This document shows, one piece after another, positions 19,341 to 30,020 of a stretch of 52,044 nt of DNA (the first letter of the stretch is position 1; every line of letters begins with the position of its first letter). The notes under the pieces are model-generated. The model saw only the letters and a list, made by a program, of their open reading frames with translations. It ran no database searches and was not told the DNA's origin. The position numbers and the translations under genes are program-made. The DNA is from Rhizaria sp. SCN 62-66 (taxonomy: Eukaryota; Rhizaria, unplaced), in assembly GCA_001724265.1 (NCBI GenBank), contig MEDY01000307.1, positions 1-52,044 on the forward strand, in the 5' to 3' direction.

Positions 19341-19473
19341 CTGCACAAAAGGGGAGCGAAAGAAAACACGAGAAAACAATTATAAGCCACAGGCTGAAAT
19401 AACATTGAACGACAGGTCAATAAAAACGTTCACAACTAGACGAATTCAAAGTTCAAATGGATTCATCGCGTAC
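19341..19473 (-). other. Candidate intron directly before the receptor ATG
   Basis: In coding orientation the ATG at 19340 is immediately preceded by a pyrimidine-rich tract ending TTTTGTGCAG, a strong 3' splice-site pattern. A GTACGC donor, the type used throughout this window, lies 133 nt upstream at 19473-19468, giving an intron in the observed size range. The exon before it would be 5' UTR, or could add residues because its frame is open through the junction. The signal peptide at the ATG favours UTR. Confidence 0.5.
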
Positions 19474-20325
19474 GCCATGGGCGCATTTCCCTTGGCTCGA
19501 ACTGAGAGACCCATAGTGGACCGATTGTCGCTCAAATGAGGTAATCAAGCATACATACAGATACGCAACTACATACATCATTGTAATACCATTGTATAGC
19601 TTCTTGGAAGAAAGCGACACATAGATGAACCGAATCGACCAAAAACCTGCCAACGTTTCTGTTTTCGCCATAATATGCCCCACAATCTCGTTTGTAGAGA
19701 TGTCAATAACTAATGAATAGCTCCCAAACGTGGAAACAATAAATAAATCAATTACATATTCCAAATACGATCTATGGTCTCAAACTACGGACATTTGCAA
19801 TCGGTCCCAGAGTTGCGAGGCCTCACTACGCGACCGTGGCGTAAAAAAGATACCCTTAGAGCTCAACTCTTTTTTATCGGTCCAACTGCTGCCCGCATAT
19901 ATGGCGAGGACAACAACTATTTCAATTACTGTTTCTATTAAGCGTGTTGTTTGAAGAGATGAAACCGTGGAAATAAAGATTATAACAGAGAATAATGCAT
20001 TTATGTTGATTTTTAGATGACAGGTTTCTGTTTCACACACACAAAAAAACCGCATCCAACAATACCACCCGATTCCGAGCAGAAACAATCAATACGAGAG
20101 ACGTACAAAAGGAAAATGATAAAGTAACACAAAGGAAACAGACCGAAAGCTAACTACTACTGCAACTATAGCTCCAACGACTAGTATCACAACAAAATAC
20201 TACTGCAATTCAAACCAGAGACACACTTGAAATTGCGGTCAGCTGCAAGCATCGTCACTGTTGCTTAGGTCTCTGGACTTGACACGACATCTACTAAGAC
20301 GACACGACATCTACTAAGACGGTCC
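19474..20325. other. Intergenic region between receptor 5' end and MyTH4-FERM 3' end
   Basis: About 850 bp of AT-rich sequence with no supported gene. It should contain the receptor promoter and 5' exon on the right of 19474 and the 3' UTR of the MyTH4-FERM gene next to 20325. A minus-strand frame (19453-19764, 103 codons) overlaps the candidate upstream exon but has no recognisable domain. The only clear structure is a 2 x 20 bp tandem duplication at 20281-20320. Confidence 0.55.
20281..20320. repeat. Perfect 2 x 20-bp tandem duplication in a 3' UTR
   Basis: The unit GACACGACATCTACTAAGAC occurs twice with no mismatch and no spacer, starting five bases beyond the stop codon of the MyTH4-FERM gene. 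It is therefore in that gene's 3' UTR. The perfect identity suggests recent slippage or duplication. Confidence 0.97.
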
Positions 20326-23215
20326 TTAAACAATCTTGAGAACCGACGTCGGAGCAGCCTTAGCGCGCACCTTAAAGCGCACGTAGTCGTGAATAAGCCC
20401 AGCAATAACCTTGCCGTCATTCGATTTGAACACGAGCTTCCTCTGTTGCACAATGTTACCGACGACGACAATGACCTTCTCGTCACTATGTCCCCACGTC
20501 ACGATGTCGGGGTACTTGTAGTTCTCCAGCACGGTCCGCTTCTCCGGGTGCAGTAGCATGACGCTCTCGCATGTGACGCCCAACAGCAGTGGCGACGGGT
20601 ACTCCTTGAAGAGGCGCTGCTCCACGGTGAAGACCGTGGCGCCGTAGCACTGCATCTCCTGCGCGTGCTGCAGGTACAGCACGCGCGCGTCGCTCGGGCT
20701 GCGCGACGCAAGCTAATGAGGCAGCAACGCATGTGAAACAACGAAAATAGTGATGGGAATGAACCAAATAATTTAATGGACGAGTGTTTATCATTCATGA
20801 ACAGTTCGAATGCACAACAAATGAGATAGATCGTACCTGGTTATAGTGCTCCTGTACCATGCGCGACATGAGGGCGACGAGGTTGGGGTCAGCCTTGTTA
20901 CGGTCGTTGACGAAGTTGCTCGCGGGCATGAAATCGCCGATGCGGGTGTTAAAGTCCGACATCGTCCTCTCCATAGCGCGGAGCTGGAACGCAGCGAGAA
21001 CGGTGGCTTCCTTCTCCTTGATCGGGTATCGGTCAGTGATGACGTCGCTCACGGCCTAAGCAGTTGGAGTGTAGTGGTAACGAAAAAAGAAGAAATTTTA
21101 GAAGAGATGCGACTCAACAATCAAATGTCGAGTCATTGAACAGAGATACACATGTGCGAAGATCCAACCCGCAGATATATGTACATGTTCGCATGATTTA
21201 CGCGTTGAGAGGAAGGAACACGTACCTGCAGGAACTGGAGCTTGATTGCCTCTGCGTCCTGCGCGAGTTCAGGCACACTGAGCTTGAGCACGAGCTTGGC
21301 CTTGTAAAGGAAAGACGAGTAGAGCGACTTGTACACCGGCGCGCCCTTGGTGCCGGCCTTGTTGTCCTCCGCGTCCGGGGGCTCGTTCTCCCACGACGCG
21401 ACGATGTCGAGGATGCGCTCCTTGGCGTCGAGCAGCCGCTCCACGTTGGCGCTGCCGACCTCGTACAGCGCGAAGGGCTCCGTAAAGGTGAGGTTGAGCT
21501 TGGCGATGAGTTTCGTCTCGACCTCGCCGACAGTGGTGTACGAGTCGGCGTCGATGGCGTGCTTGCTGCCGTCGATGAGAGGGATAACCAGCGACACCGG
21601 CTTGATCGCCGCCAGCGCGTCGAGTTCCACCTTGGACGGGATCTGATGGCGCTGGCCGAGCGCGGCAATTTGGCTCAATTGGCTCTCGCACGACTTGGCG
21701 AGGGCGCGCACCTGCGCCGGCTGCGACGACTCCACCACAGACTTGATGTACCTGAGGCAGGAGACACAAATAAAAAAATAAAAAAATTATATGCCAGATT
21801 ACAATTAGGATCAGTTCAATTTCAAGACAGCAGTAAGTCAACAAACAGTACTACCAACATCGTGTTAATTACATTCAGTGAGCTTGATTGACGTACTTCT
21901 CGACGAAAGGCTTGATGGCCTTGGAGGGCGGGAAGGTGGCGAGGCAGTAGCGCATGAGCTCCCAGCCCTTGATGGTGGACTCAACCTTGGGGTTGTTCTT
22001 GGTCTGCTTGGAGATCTGGACGTAAATCTCGTCACGCAGACCGGAGGGCGCAATGAGCAGGTTCCGAAGCATCTTCTTGGCGTGGTCGATGGGACCCTTG
22101 GAGCTGGAGCGGTCGCCCATGTAGCTCATTACGTTCTTAAACGACTGGATGGCTTCTTCATCCAGATCGCGGTTCTGCTTCAACAGCGCCTTCTTGATGA
22201 GCGACTTCTTAAACGACAGCAGACTCTCCTCGTCCAACACCTTGCTCTTCTGGCGCAAGATACGGTTCACCAGACCCTTGCGGTGCGCCGCGAACTTGAG
22301 CGTCTGCCCTCCCTCGCCGTCCGACTCCGAGTCCGAGCCCTGCAGCAGCAGCCCCGTGCTGGTGCCCCCCGGGCCGTCATGCTCGCCGTCGTCGTCCGCG
22401 AAGGGGTTCTCTTCGGTCATGTCGAACATGCCGTTCGAGTTGATCCCCCGCGGGCTGCCGGCTGCGGGCGCGCGTACGCTCGCGCCGGGCGCCACTGCGG
22501 CCGCGGCGGCCGCCGCCATGGGCCCGCCACGGACCGAGACCGGGGCCGGGGCCGCCGCTGCCGTCGCGGGCGCGGGGCTGGGCAGCGCGGCGGCCGGGCG
22601 CGATGGCGTTGGCGGCGCGGCTGCGGCTGCGGTGGCGGCGGGCGCGGGGGCGTCGAGCTCGGCGGGGCGCTGCCACACGGTCTGCTTGGTGGCTTTGTTG
22701 TAGTAGTACGTCTTGCCGCTGTTGGGGTCGACGGCCGAGCGCCACACGCTCGACGGGGCAGCGGCAGCCGCAGCAGGAGCAGGAGCAGGAGCAGCAGCGA
22801 CGGGTGCAGGGGCAGGGGCGGCAGTAGGAGTCGGGAGTGCCATTGAGGGGCGCACAGGGGCCACCTGCGCAGCGACGGGCGTCGCGGTGGCGGGAGAGGC
22901 CTCGGGATCGGCCCCCATGCAAGGAGGGCGCTTCCAGGCGGTCTTCTTGGTCTTCTTGTTGTAGTAGTACGTGCGACCGGACGCCTGATCGACAACCTTG
23001 GCCCACAGAGCAGGGTTTTGCTCGGGGTCTTCCACGACCGCGGGCTCGGGCACGGCGGGCTGCGCGGGCAGCGCGGCGGCGGGCGCGGGCGCGGCGGCGG
23101 CGTCGGCGGGATCGACGTAGTCTGCTGGCTTGGTCCAGGACGTGGCCTTGGTGGCGCGGTCGTAGTAGTACGTCCGGCCGGACGACTTGTCTACGGTGGC
23201 AACCCACTGCGGCAT
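20326..23215 (-). CDS. Triple-WW, MyTH4 and FERM domain protein (816 aa, four exons)
   Basis: Exons in coding order are 23215-21897, 21751-21226, 21055-20837 and 20712-20326; all junctions keep frame (phases 2, 0, 0), with donors GTACGT, GTACGT, GTACGA and AG acceptors. Three WW domains (residues ~4-30, 71-97, 158-184) each keep both Trp, a Tyr triplet (YYY) and the terminal Pro, and should bind proline-rich ligands. A Pro/Ala-rich linker with an NPF motif (270-272) and an acidic stretch precede the MyTH4 domain (~330-470). The FERM domain follows: F1 from ~490, F2 spanning the junction of exons 2 and 3, F3 in the last exon. MyTH4-FERM tandems normally sit in myosin or kinesin tails and bind microtubules and membrane receptors; here no motor is present. 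A role as an adaptor between the cytoskeleton and proline-rich or membrane partners is inferred. ARHGAP39 has WW-MyTH4 but ends in RhoGAP. Confidence 0.92.
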
Positions 23216-25058
23216 GTGCAGACGGGGGCTATGTCAGAAGATGAAACAGGAAGCAATGTGGGTGCAAGGAATGAGCCGAGGTTGGAAACGTCAGATAGAG
23301 TCGGGAGCAAAGGATCGAATCGGTGTAGGACAAGGGATACGTCGTCGTTCCAAGCAAACGAAGCTGTCTTAGATTATAGAAAAACACATCAGACATCTGA
23401 CACATGCGTGATATGCGCCTCTGACGTTACGCGCATCGAGCTAGAGATGCCGTTTCATCCCGCGAGACAATCATGAAGGGGAGTCAGAGGGGATGCAGAA
23501 GATATATGGCAACGGTGGGGACAAGCATACTCTATGAACATGTGCGTAAAATACGTAATGAATTCGTAGTAGAACATCTAAATAGTACATCTTGAACTTT
23601 CACTTAGCGCGTAAATCCGACACAAGCCCACTATTTCGCTGGCTGCATGCCTGCCTACTGCCTCCCTCCCCCACCCAACCGCCACCAACCTGCGCCCACA
23701 GTCGGTTGGCAGCATGCTCCGAGATCGGATCATCGGTTATCTTCGAAGAACTATATCGGGTCATAATCATCGTCAAAAGGACGTTTGTTTTGTCACCTGA
23801 AGCTATCATATTATTTTGAATGGTATCATTCATTTGTATTGGTATTGCTTCTTATTATACCACCATATGATGAGGTTCGACGCTGGCTTGAGCGTGGCTC
23901 TTCTGGAGCTGATAGCCAATCTTGATTCCATCCTAGAGCCCTTGGAATAGGTTTTTAGTGAGAGAATATGACCATGGGCACGACCAAACTGTTTATGGTT
24001 GCTTAAGATCACGTTTGTACCATCGTTGCGCCGGACTACCCTTTGTGTCTCCTCTGAATGATGGCTGCGCTCATGCTCTGCGCTTCTTTTCCAAAGCACT
24101 TGAGGAAGGCAAGCGATCGCGAACCACGTGTCTTTAGTCGTTGCCCATTCACTATTACCGGTATTACTTCCTGAAGTCCGATTTGTATGCTCTCATACGT
24201 CATGAAGTCCACGTTTCTGAAGCCGAACGTGACCATGGTGACTCTTTGCCCCAAATGCAATCAGGATTGTTAAGGCCCCTGAGTTGTGCACATGTAACCA
24301 CTATATACGAGTATTCATTTTTGTGCAACACACATAACTGATTTTTTTTAATGACACGTTCAATTAAACGATTGAGGCCATGGTCTCATTGCAAAATTCA
24401 TCTGATGAGTTCAGCTGTTGATGAGGTCAGCACTCTTTTGGCTGCCTAAGAGCACGATAGACTCGCAGTTAAAATCCAACCAGACCGATATATATGGGAA
24501 TACATTGTTTTCCCTCCTAAAGCTGTTGCTCTACAACACTCGCTATGATTTTCGTTATGATGTCTCTTTTCGACCGTCACTGCCTCATGACATCGTTCAT
24601 ACATTCGTTGTTATGTCAAATGTCTCCTTAATTAAAACAGCCCACATAAAGTAAAGGGCGTGGAATCATACATCCATACTAGATGTATCGTACATCGCAG
24701 AATCATATCAATCAGTGGCTTTATGTCTTTATTTTGAAGATGTCGAATGCACAAGTTCCAACACTAACCGTGGCCCGTGGCAAAGTTCGATGCTCTTGCG
24801 ATCAGCGAACAGCGGGAGAACAGTTTTCACTGATGTCGGTATATAGTCTCGTTTTCACTGGTTTTAGACACGTCTTTAGCGAGAATTCGGCAGTATTCAT
24901 TTCATTACAAATAATCCCTTTTACATTCACTTCTGTATGCCCTTCTTTTTATGCCCTTTAATTTCGGTCTGGTAGCTCGTTTCGGGCTTTTCCCTGACCT
25001 CCTTTGCAGCGTCCATACCGACATTCACTGCCACTGATCAGAAGTGCTAAGCTTAGAT
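23216..25058. other. Long divergent intergenic region
   Basis: These 1.8 kb separate the divergent starts of the MyTH4-FERM gene (-) and the 1612-aa gene (+). The part next to 23216 is probably its promoter and 5' UTR; the part near 25058 leads into the plus-strand gene. Two overlapping minus-strand frames at 23830-24260 look somewhat protein-like but are broken and match nothing I know; they could be a decayed gene. No tRNA, transposon end or tandem repeat was recognised. Confidence 0.5.
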
Positions 25059-28000
25059 ATGGATACAAGATCTGACCGGCAGCTTATCAGCGCTGATGAC
25101 GGGCCTCCCCCGTCCGATTCATCGACTCAAATATCTTCCCCTCTCAACGCTGCATCTGCTGCTACCCCTCCGCTCTGCTCGACTTGCACTTTCAACCGGC
25201 CTGGCGTGCCTATCACTTCCTTAGATGAGCATAATAGCCCGTCCATGACAGTGAGATCTTTCTGTGTACTTTGTGGGCGGTTGACTATGTCTCCACTCAT
25301 TGAAGACCCCGCATCAGGTATGTCCACCTCACAATTGTCCTCCTTTCGCAACGAAGTTAACGATGAAGACACAGGCATTGGCGGCAATGAAATCGACACA
25401 TCGAGTAGTGCTGACAGCGACAACAACAGCACTGAGGCCACATCATTGGGGTTTGGAGCTCCGCAGTCTCTTTCGCCACTGGTTAAGCGCTCTCGCCCTG
25501 CTGACACTCCCAGTGCAGGGTCAGCGACCTTTTCTCAGAACCCGCTTTCAATGCCTCCGTTACGTCTCCATGACTGCATCGATGACGATAGCACCCGTAA
25601 CAGCTTTGCAACGCCTGCGCATGCATGTGCCACATCCTCCGTTTTTATCCCGACGTCGGTATCAGCCCCGGCCTTTGCGCCAGTCTCTGTCTCAGCCTCA
25701 GCGCCTGCCCGCCCATTAAGCGCTGTCACAGCCGTGCCTGGCACCGCCATTGGTTCTGGCCATGGGTCAGTCTCTGGCGGAAGCCACAATGACGCTGCTG
25801 CTACTGCTAGTGTGGCTGGACTATTTTATAGTAGTTTTACACCGCGTGGTTCGCGGTCAAGCCAGATCACTCCGACCCCCTCGCAGGCTATTGACCCCGC
25901 TGGAACGTACAGTCAAGGAACGTACCTCCGGGTCCTCTTTGCGCCGGCGTCGGAGCCAGCGCCGGAGCAGCGACAGAGCATGGGCACGGTCACCGACACC
26001 GACATGGGCATGAACGCGACTGCGATCACCTGCACGAACATGAGCATTGTTGCTGATGTTGATGCTGGTCAGGCCTCTTCTGATGTTAACGCGGATGGCC
26101 GCGCGGCCGTTGCAACGACACCCGAGTCAGTGAAGAGATTCGCCCCCCACCCGCCTGCTTTACCGCGCAGTGCAGAGACAGCGCCCGCTGCCGGGAGCAT
26201 ACAACCACTCGCTGTGGCGCGCCAACTTGCGCGCTCGCCAGGTACGCAGATCTAGTCCTGGATGTTGATTTGTTATTGTCTGTCACTGTGTCTATTCATT
26301 TCAATTTTAATCTCCGATCTTACGCATGCCTTTTTGTTCCTTTTTACCTTTATTGCGAGTGTAGGAGGTCTCCACATGCTCGGCTCGATCAGGCTCAGCA
26401 GTCTCAACCCAGCACTGCCTGTGCCTGCAAGTCTCGAAGCGCTCTGCAACCGCAACCATGACTCTGGCCACACCTGCGTCCCTAATCCTGATTCCGGCAA
26501 CACCACCTGTCCGGCGTCTGCCTCCGTATCCGGCAGTAGCACGCCTCTCTCCGTCTCTGTTGGCTGCCGGGACTTCACTTCGCGTGGAGCTCAACTCAAC
26601 GCTAGCTCTGCGCATGCGCTTGCACCAATGTCTGTGTCGGTGTCTATGTCGGAGTCGTGGTTTGGCGATGTCTGCGGCAATACTGCGATGATCCCTTTTG
26701 CGAACACTCGCGCTTCTGCAACCGATGCGAAGACTGCGTCCCGTCCCAGTGGTGACTCAGGCAAGGCTGCGACGGATGATGCGAACCTTGTCGCGCCACT
26801 GCCTGTATCCATGGTTGGTTTGCAGCAACTGCCGATAGATTCCGTCGGATCCCGGTCACAGCCACACGCGCAGTCTCAGTCGCCATCAACGTTTGAGCTT
26901 CACTCCCAGCCGCATTCACAACCGCCGTTGCAGCCGCAGGTGCGTTTACCGTGTAGACCCGCCCAGAGCCCGAGCCAGAGCCCCCCGCGGCAGGCCCGCG
27001 GTCAAAACCAACATCAGAGCGCCAGTCACCGCCGCAGTCAAAGCGAGAGTCAGAATCTCAGCTGCGATGTGGGCGACACTGCTGTGCTGCTGACTCCGCT
27101 CCACTGCGCAGGCGCTGCCGAGCTCGCTGTTGTCATTGAAAGTCCCACGGCGTCCTCTGATGGCGCGGCGTTCTCGTTCCGTGATAATGTAGGCAACATC
27201 AACAACGCAAATCATATCACGAGCGGTGTCTTGTTGTCTCAGTCTAATTGCCCTATTTTCATTGAGGATACTGACGTTGGTTTCGCCAATGACGCTGTCG
27301 ATGTAAGCGATAGCGGCACTGCAAGTCATCAGAGTGACGCAGCCTTCCCGTGTGACGCGACGCAGCGACCTGAGAGTGCGATGCCATTGCTGTTCGGCGC
27401 ATTCCCATCACGGATGCGTCTTGCAGCGGCATTCAGTTTTGCTCATGACAGTAGTCTCACGACCAATTATAATAACATTGATGGTGTTGATGTTCCCATC
27501 ACATCCACTGCTACCCATAATGTTGTCTCCGACTTTGGCTACCCTGCGGCTGGCCAAGCTCTGCACGACAACAACGACGACAAGAACACCACTACCATCA
27601 GCAACAACAAGAACAACAACAACAACAACAGGGCTCCGGGCTCCAGTCCTACTGCAAGGCGCCGCCTCAAGCGTGCTCTAGCTAACGAAACATGCATTTC
27701 GGACGACGCAAACATTTTTGCGCATAGCCACCTGAGCGACGGTGACATTATCGCAGCGCAATCGGTGATGGATGTTGATCTACCATCGCTGCCTCTGCCC
27801 CAGCTTGCCAATGTTAGCTTGCAGTCACAACTGATGTTGCATAACGTAGTGACAAACAACGTTCGCAGCAACTTCACGCTCAGCCTCAGCAGTGGAGCGA
27901 GTGCATATGGAGCTGTGCCTCAACGTATGGCAACGTTTACAACGTTTTCGTCGTTACCACATGCAAGCCTGGACTCCAACGCTGTCGAGGACGTCGTCAC

Positions 28001-30020
28001 AAACACCATTTCACCTGGCACTTTTGCCGATGCGATGCAGAGTAATGCTGTTCGTTTCACTGCTTTTGACTTTCGTTCGCAGCTGGGTCCGTGCTCGTTT
28101 GCCCCAACGAGTTTGCAGCCACGACTGCAACAGCAACAGCATCCGCGCCAGCTACGACAACAATACGAAGCCTTTGCTCCCGAGAGCGAACTTGCTGTTG
28201 AGTATGGTGAATACTTCCACTCTCCTCCCCCGCAAACATTGCCAACGCCACTGCCACCACGTCCAGCCCTGCCACCACAGCAGGTACTTATTTCGTCTCT
28301 CCATGCAAAGCACCAAGAAAGCACTTCCACACTTAAGCCTGAAGACGAAGATGAGTCCCCACTGTCACACGAGAATGAGTCGGGAACAGCGGCGGACTCA
28401 CTTAATGCCGCTCGTCATGCTGATGTCGGACTGGACGTACAAGCTGCCGCTGTTGATGCGTACAACCGAGCTACGCTAGAGCAAAGGCTGCGAGCGCTGC
28501 GGATTGCAGCTGCGACATCTCAAAACGTGCCGGCGCACAACTGTACAGTGCACCACTCATCACGACTTGCGTACAATTGCGACTCCATCCAAAGTTTTAC
28601 CCAGCACCAGCAGTCCGCACAACAACTGCGCCATCAACCACAAAAACAACAGCAACAACTGCCTTTGCAGCAACAATTACTGCAACACCAACAGCTGCCC
28701 CAGTTACATTATCGCCAATCATCTCGCTGCCACAGCCGCGCGCAATCTCACTCAAGTTTTAGCTTTGCACTGCGTTGCGACAGCGAGGATGATAAAGTTG
28801 CGTCCACCAGTAGCACCATTTCTGTGCGTGTATCTCAACAGCAGCAGCAACCGCAGCAACAAGAACTACATCTTCAGCTGTCGCAAACTGAACCCCGAGA
28901 GGCGACGCAGTATCGAGGCTCTGAGCCTGATTCCCGGCCTCAAATGCATCATGTTCAAAGCGTGACTAACAGTCGCGTTTTTGCGCCCCGTCATGGACAC
29001 AGCTACGGCCACAGTCTTAATCTGCTTGAGAACAACAGAGAAATTGTCAGTCCAACTCTGCGTACAGGTGAGACATCAAGACACGAACACAATCACCGCG
29101 ACCAGCGGCACTTACATGCTCCGGCTCAGGCTCTCGACCAACGCCGTGGTTCTCTCAACCTGAGTGACCTCGGGGTGGACGAGAGCCACAACAATAGTCG
29201 GTGTGACAGCACTGCCTACAGCAGTGCTGTACAAACGCCGACAGCGATTGGAACCCCAGTGCCTCATCTCATGCCGTCTGGCCTGACGCTCTCTGCCTCA
29301 AACGACCACAGTTGGCTTGCCAACGGGAACAATGCACTTGCATTTCTACCTGTCTCTGGCAGTCATCTAACCACAGCTGGCTCTGTTATGACTCCTGGCT
29401 TTGGCAGAGGAGCTGTCTCTATTGCTGCACCACCTCATGCACTTATTGGTGTTGTTGGTTGCAATGGTTACGTGCCATCCAATTTTACCACTGTTTCATC
29501 TTTGATTCCTCTTGCACCTGCCGCTCCGACCTTAAATCATGGATTTTCCCCGGCAATTTCATTCGCTGGTGCTCACACTGGTGGTGACAACGTCGTTGTT
29601 ATCCGCACTGTGCCGAGGGACTTTGTTGATAGCAATGTTGCTTTCAGCACTCGTGCACAAACAGTAACAACGCTTGCGGAAAGCGTTAATACTGCACATA
29701 GTCATGCACAGAGTCATAACAACAGTGTTTCCCCGCATATGCACCAGCATCAATGTCCACAGCAGCAGCAGCTGCGGCTTCAACACCGTCCTTGGCCACA
29801 AACACAACAACACCAGGGTTCGCTGCAACTCCCGCAAACATCGGCGGTTGATGTCACCACCAACATCAGCACTCATGGCATTAGTCTCGGTCTCGGTGCC
29901 AGCTCAAAGTTTGACCAAACCTTCGTTGGCCCGCATTCAAGTGAACATATCTGCAACATAAATGGCGGCAGTAGTGACTCTAAGTGCAGTACTATCAAGA
30001 ACCAACATCAAAAGCAATAA
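25059..30020 (+). CDS. Unrecognised 1612-aa Ser/Gln/Asn-rich protein, two exons
   Basis: Exon 1 is 25059-26241 and exon 2 is 26365-30020, joined through a 123-nt intron with GTACGC donor and GTGTAG acceptor; phase 1 on both sides fuses the frames into 1612 aa ending in TAA. The start is the ATG at 25059 (MDTRSD). Residues 40, 43, 69 and 72 are Cys in two C-x2-C pairs (CSTCTFN and CVLC). The first pair resembles the first half of a RanBP2-type zinc finger, but the Trp is missing and the spacing is too long, so this is only a hint. The rest is Ser/Thr/Ala rich with poly-Asn (about nt 27600-27632), many Gln/His runs (residues ~1070-1220) and a small basic patch (RRRLKR). The composition suggests a disordered nuclear regulator. 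No membrane segment or enzyme motif is visible. The function is unknown. Confidence 0.75.

Noticed and set aside
26262-30020. A separate gene starting at 26262
   Set aside because: The first ~34 codons are intron sequence; the GTACGC donor at 26242 and the AG at 26364 join the frames in phase 1, giving one continuous protein with 25059-26241.
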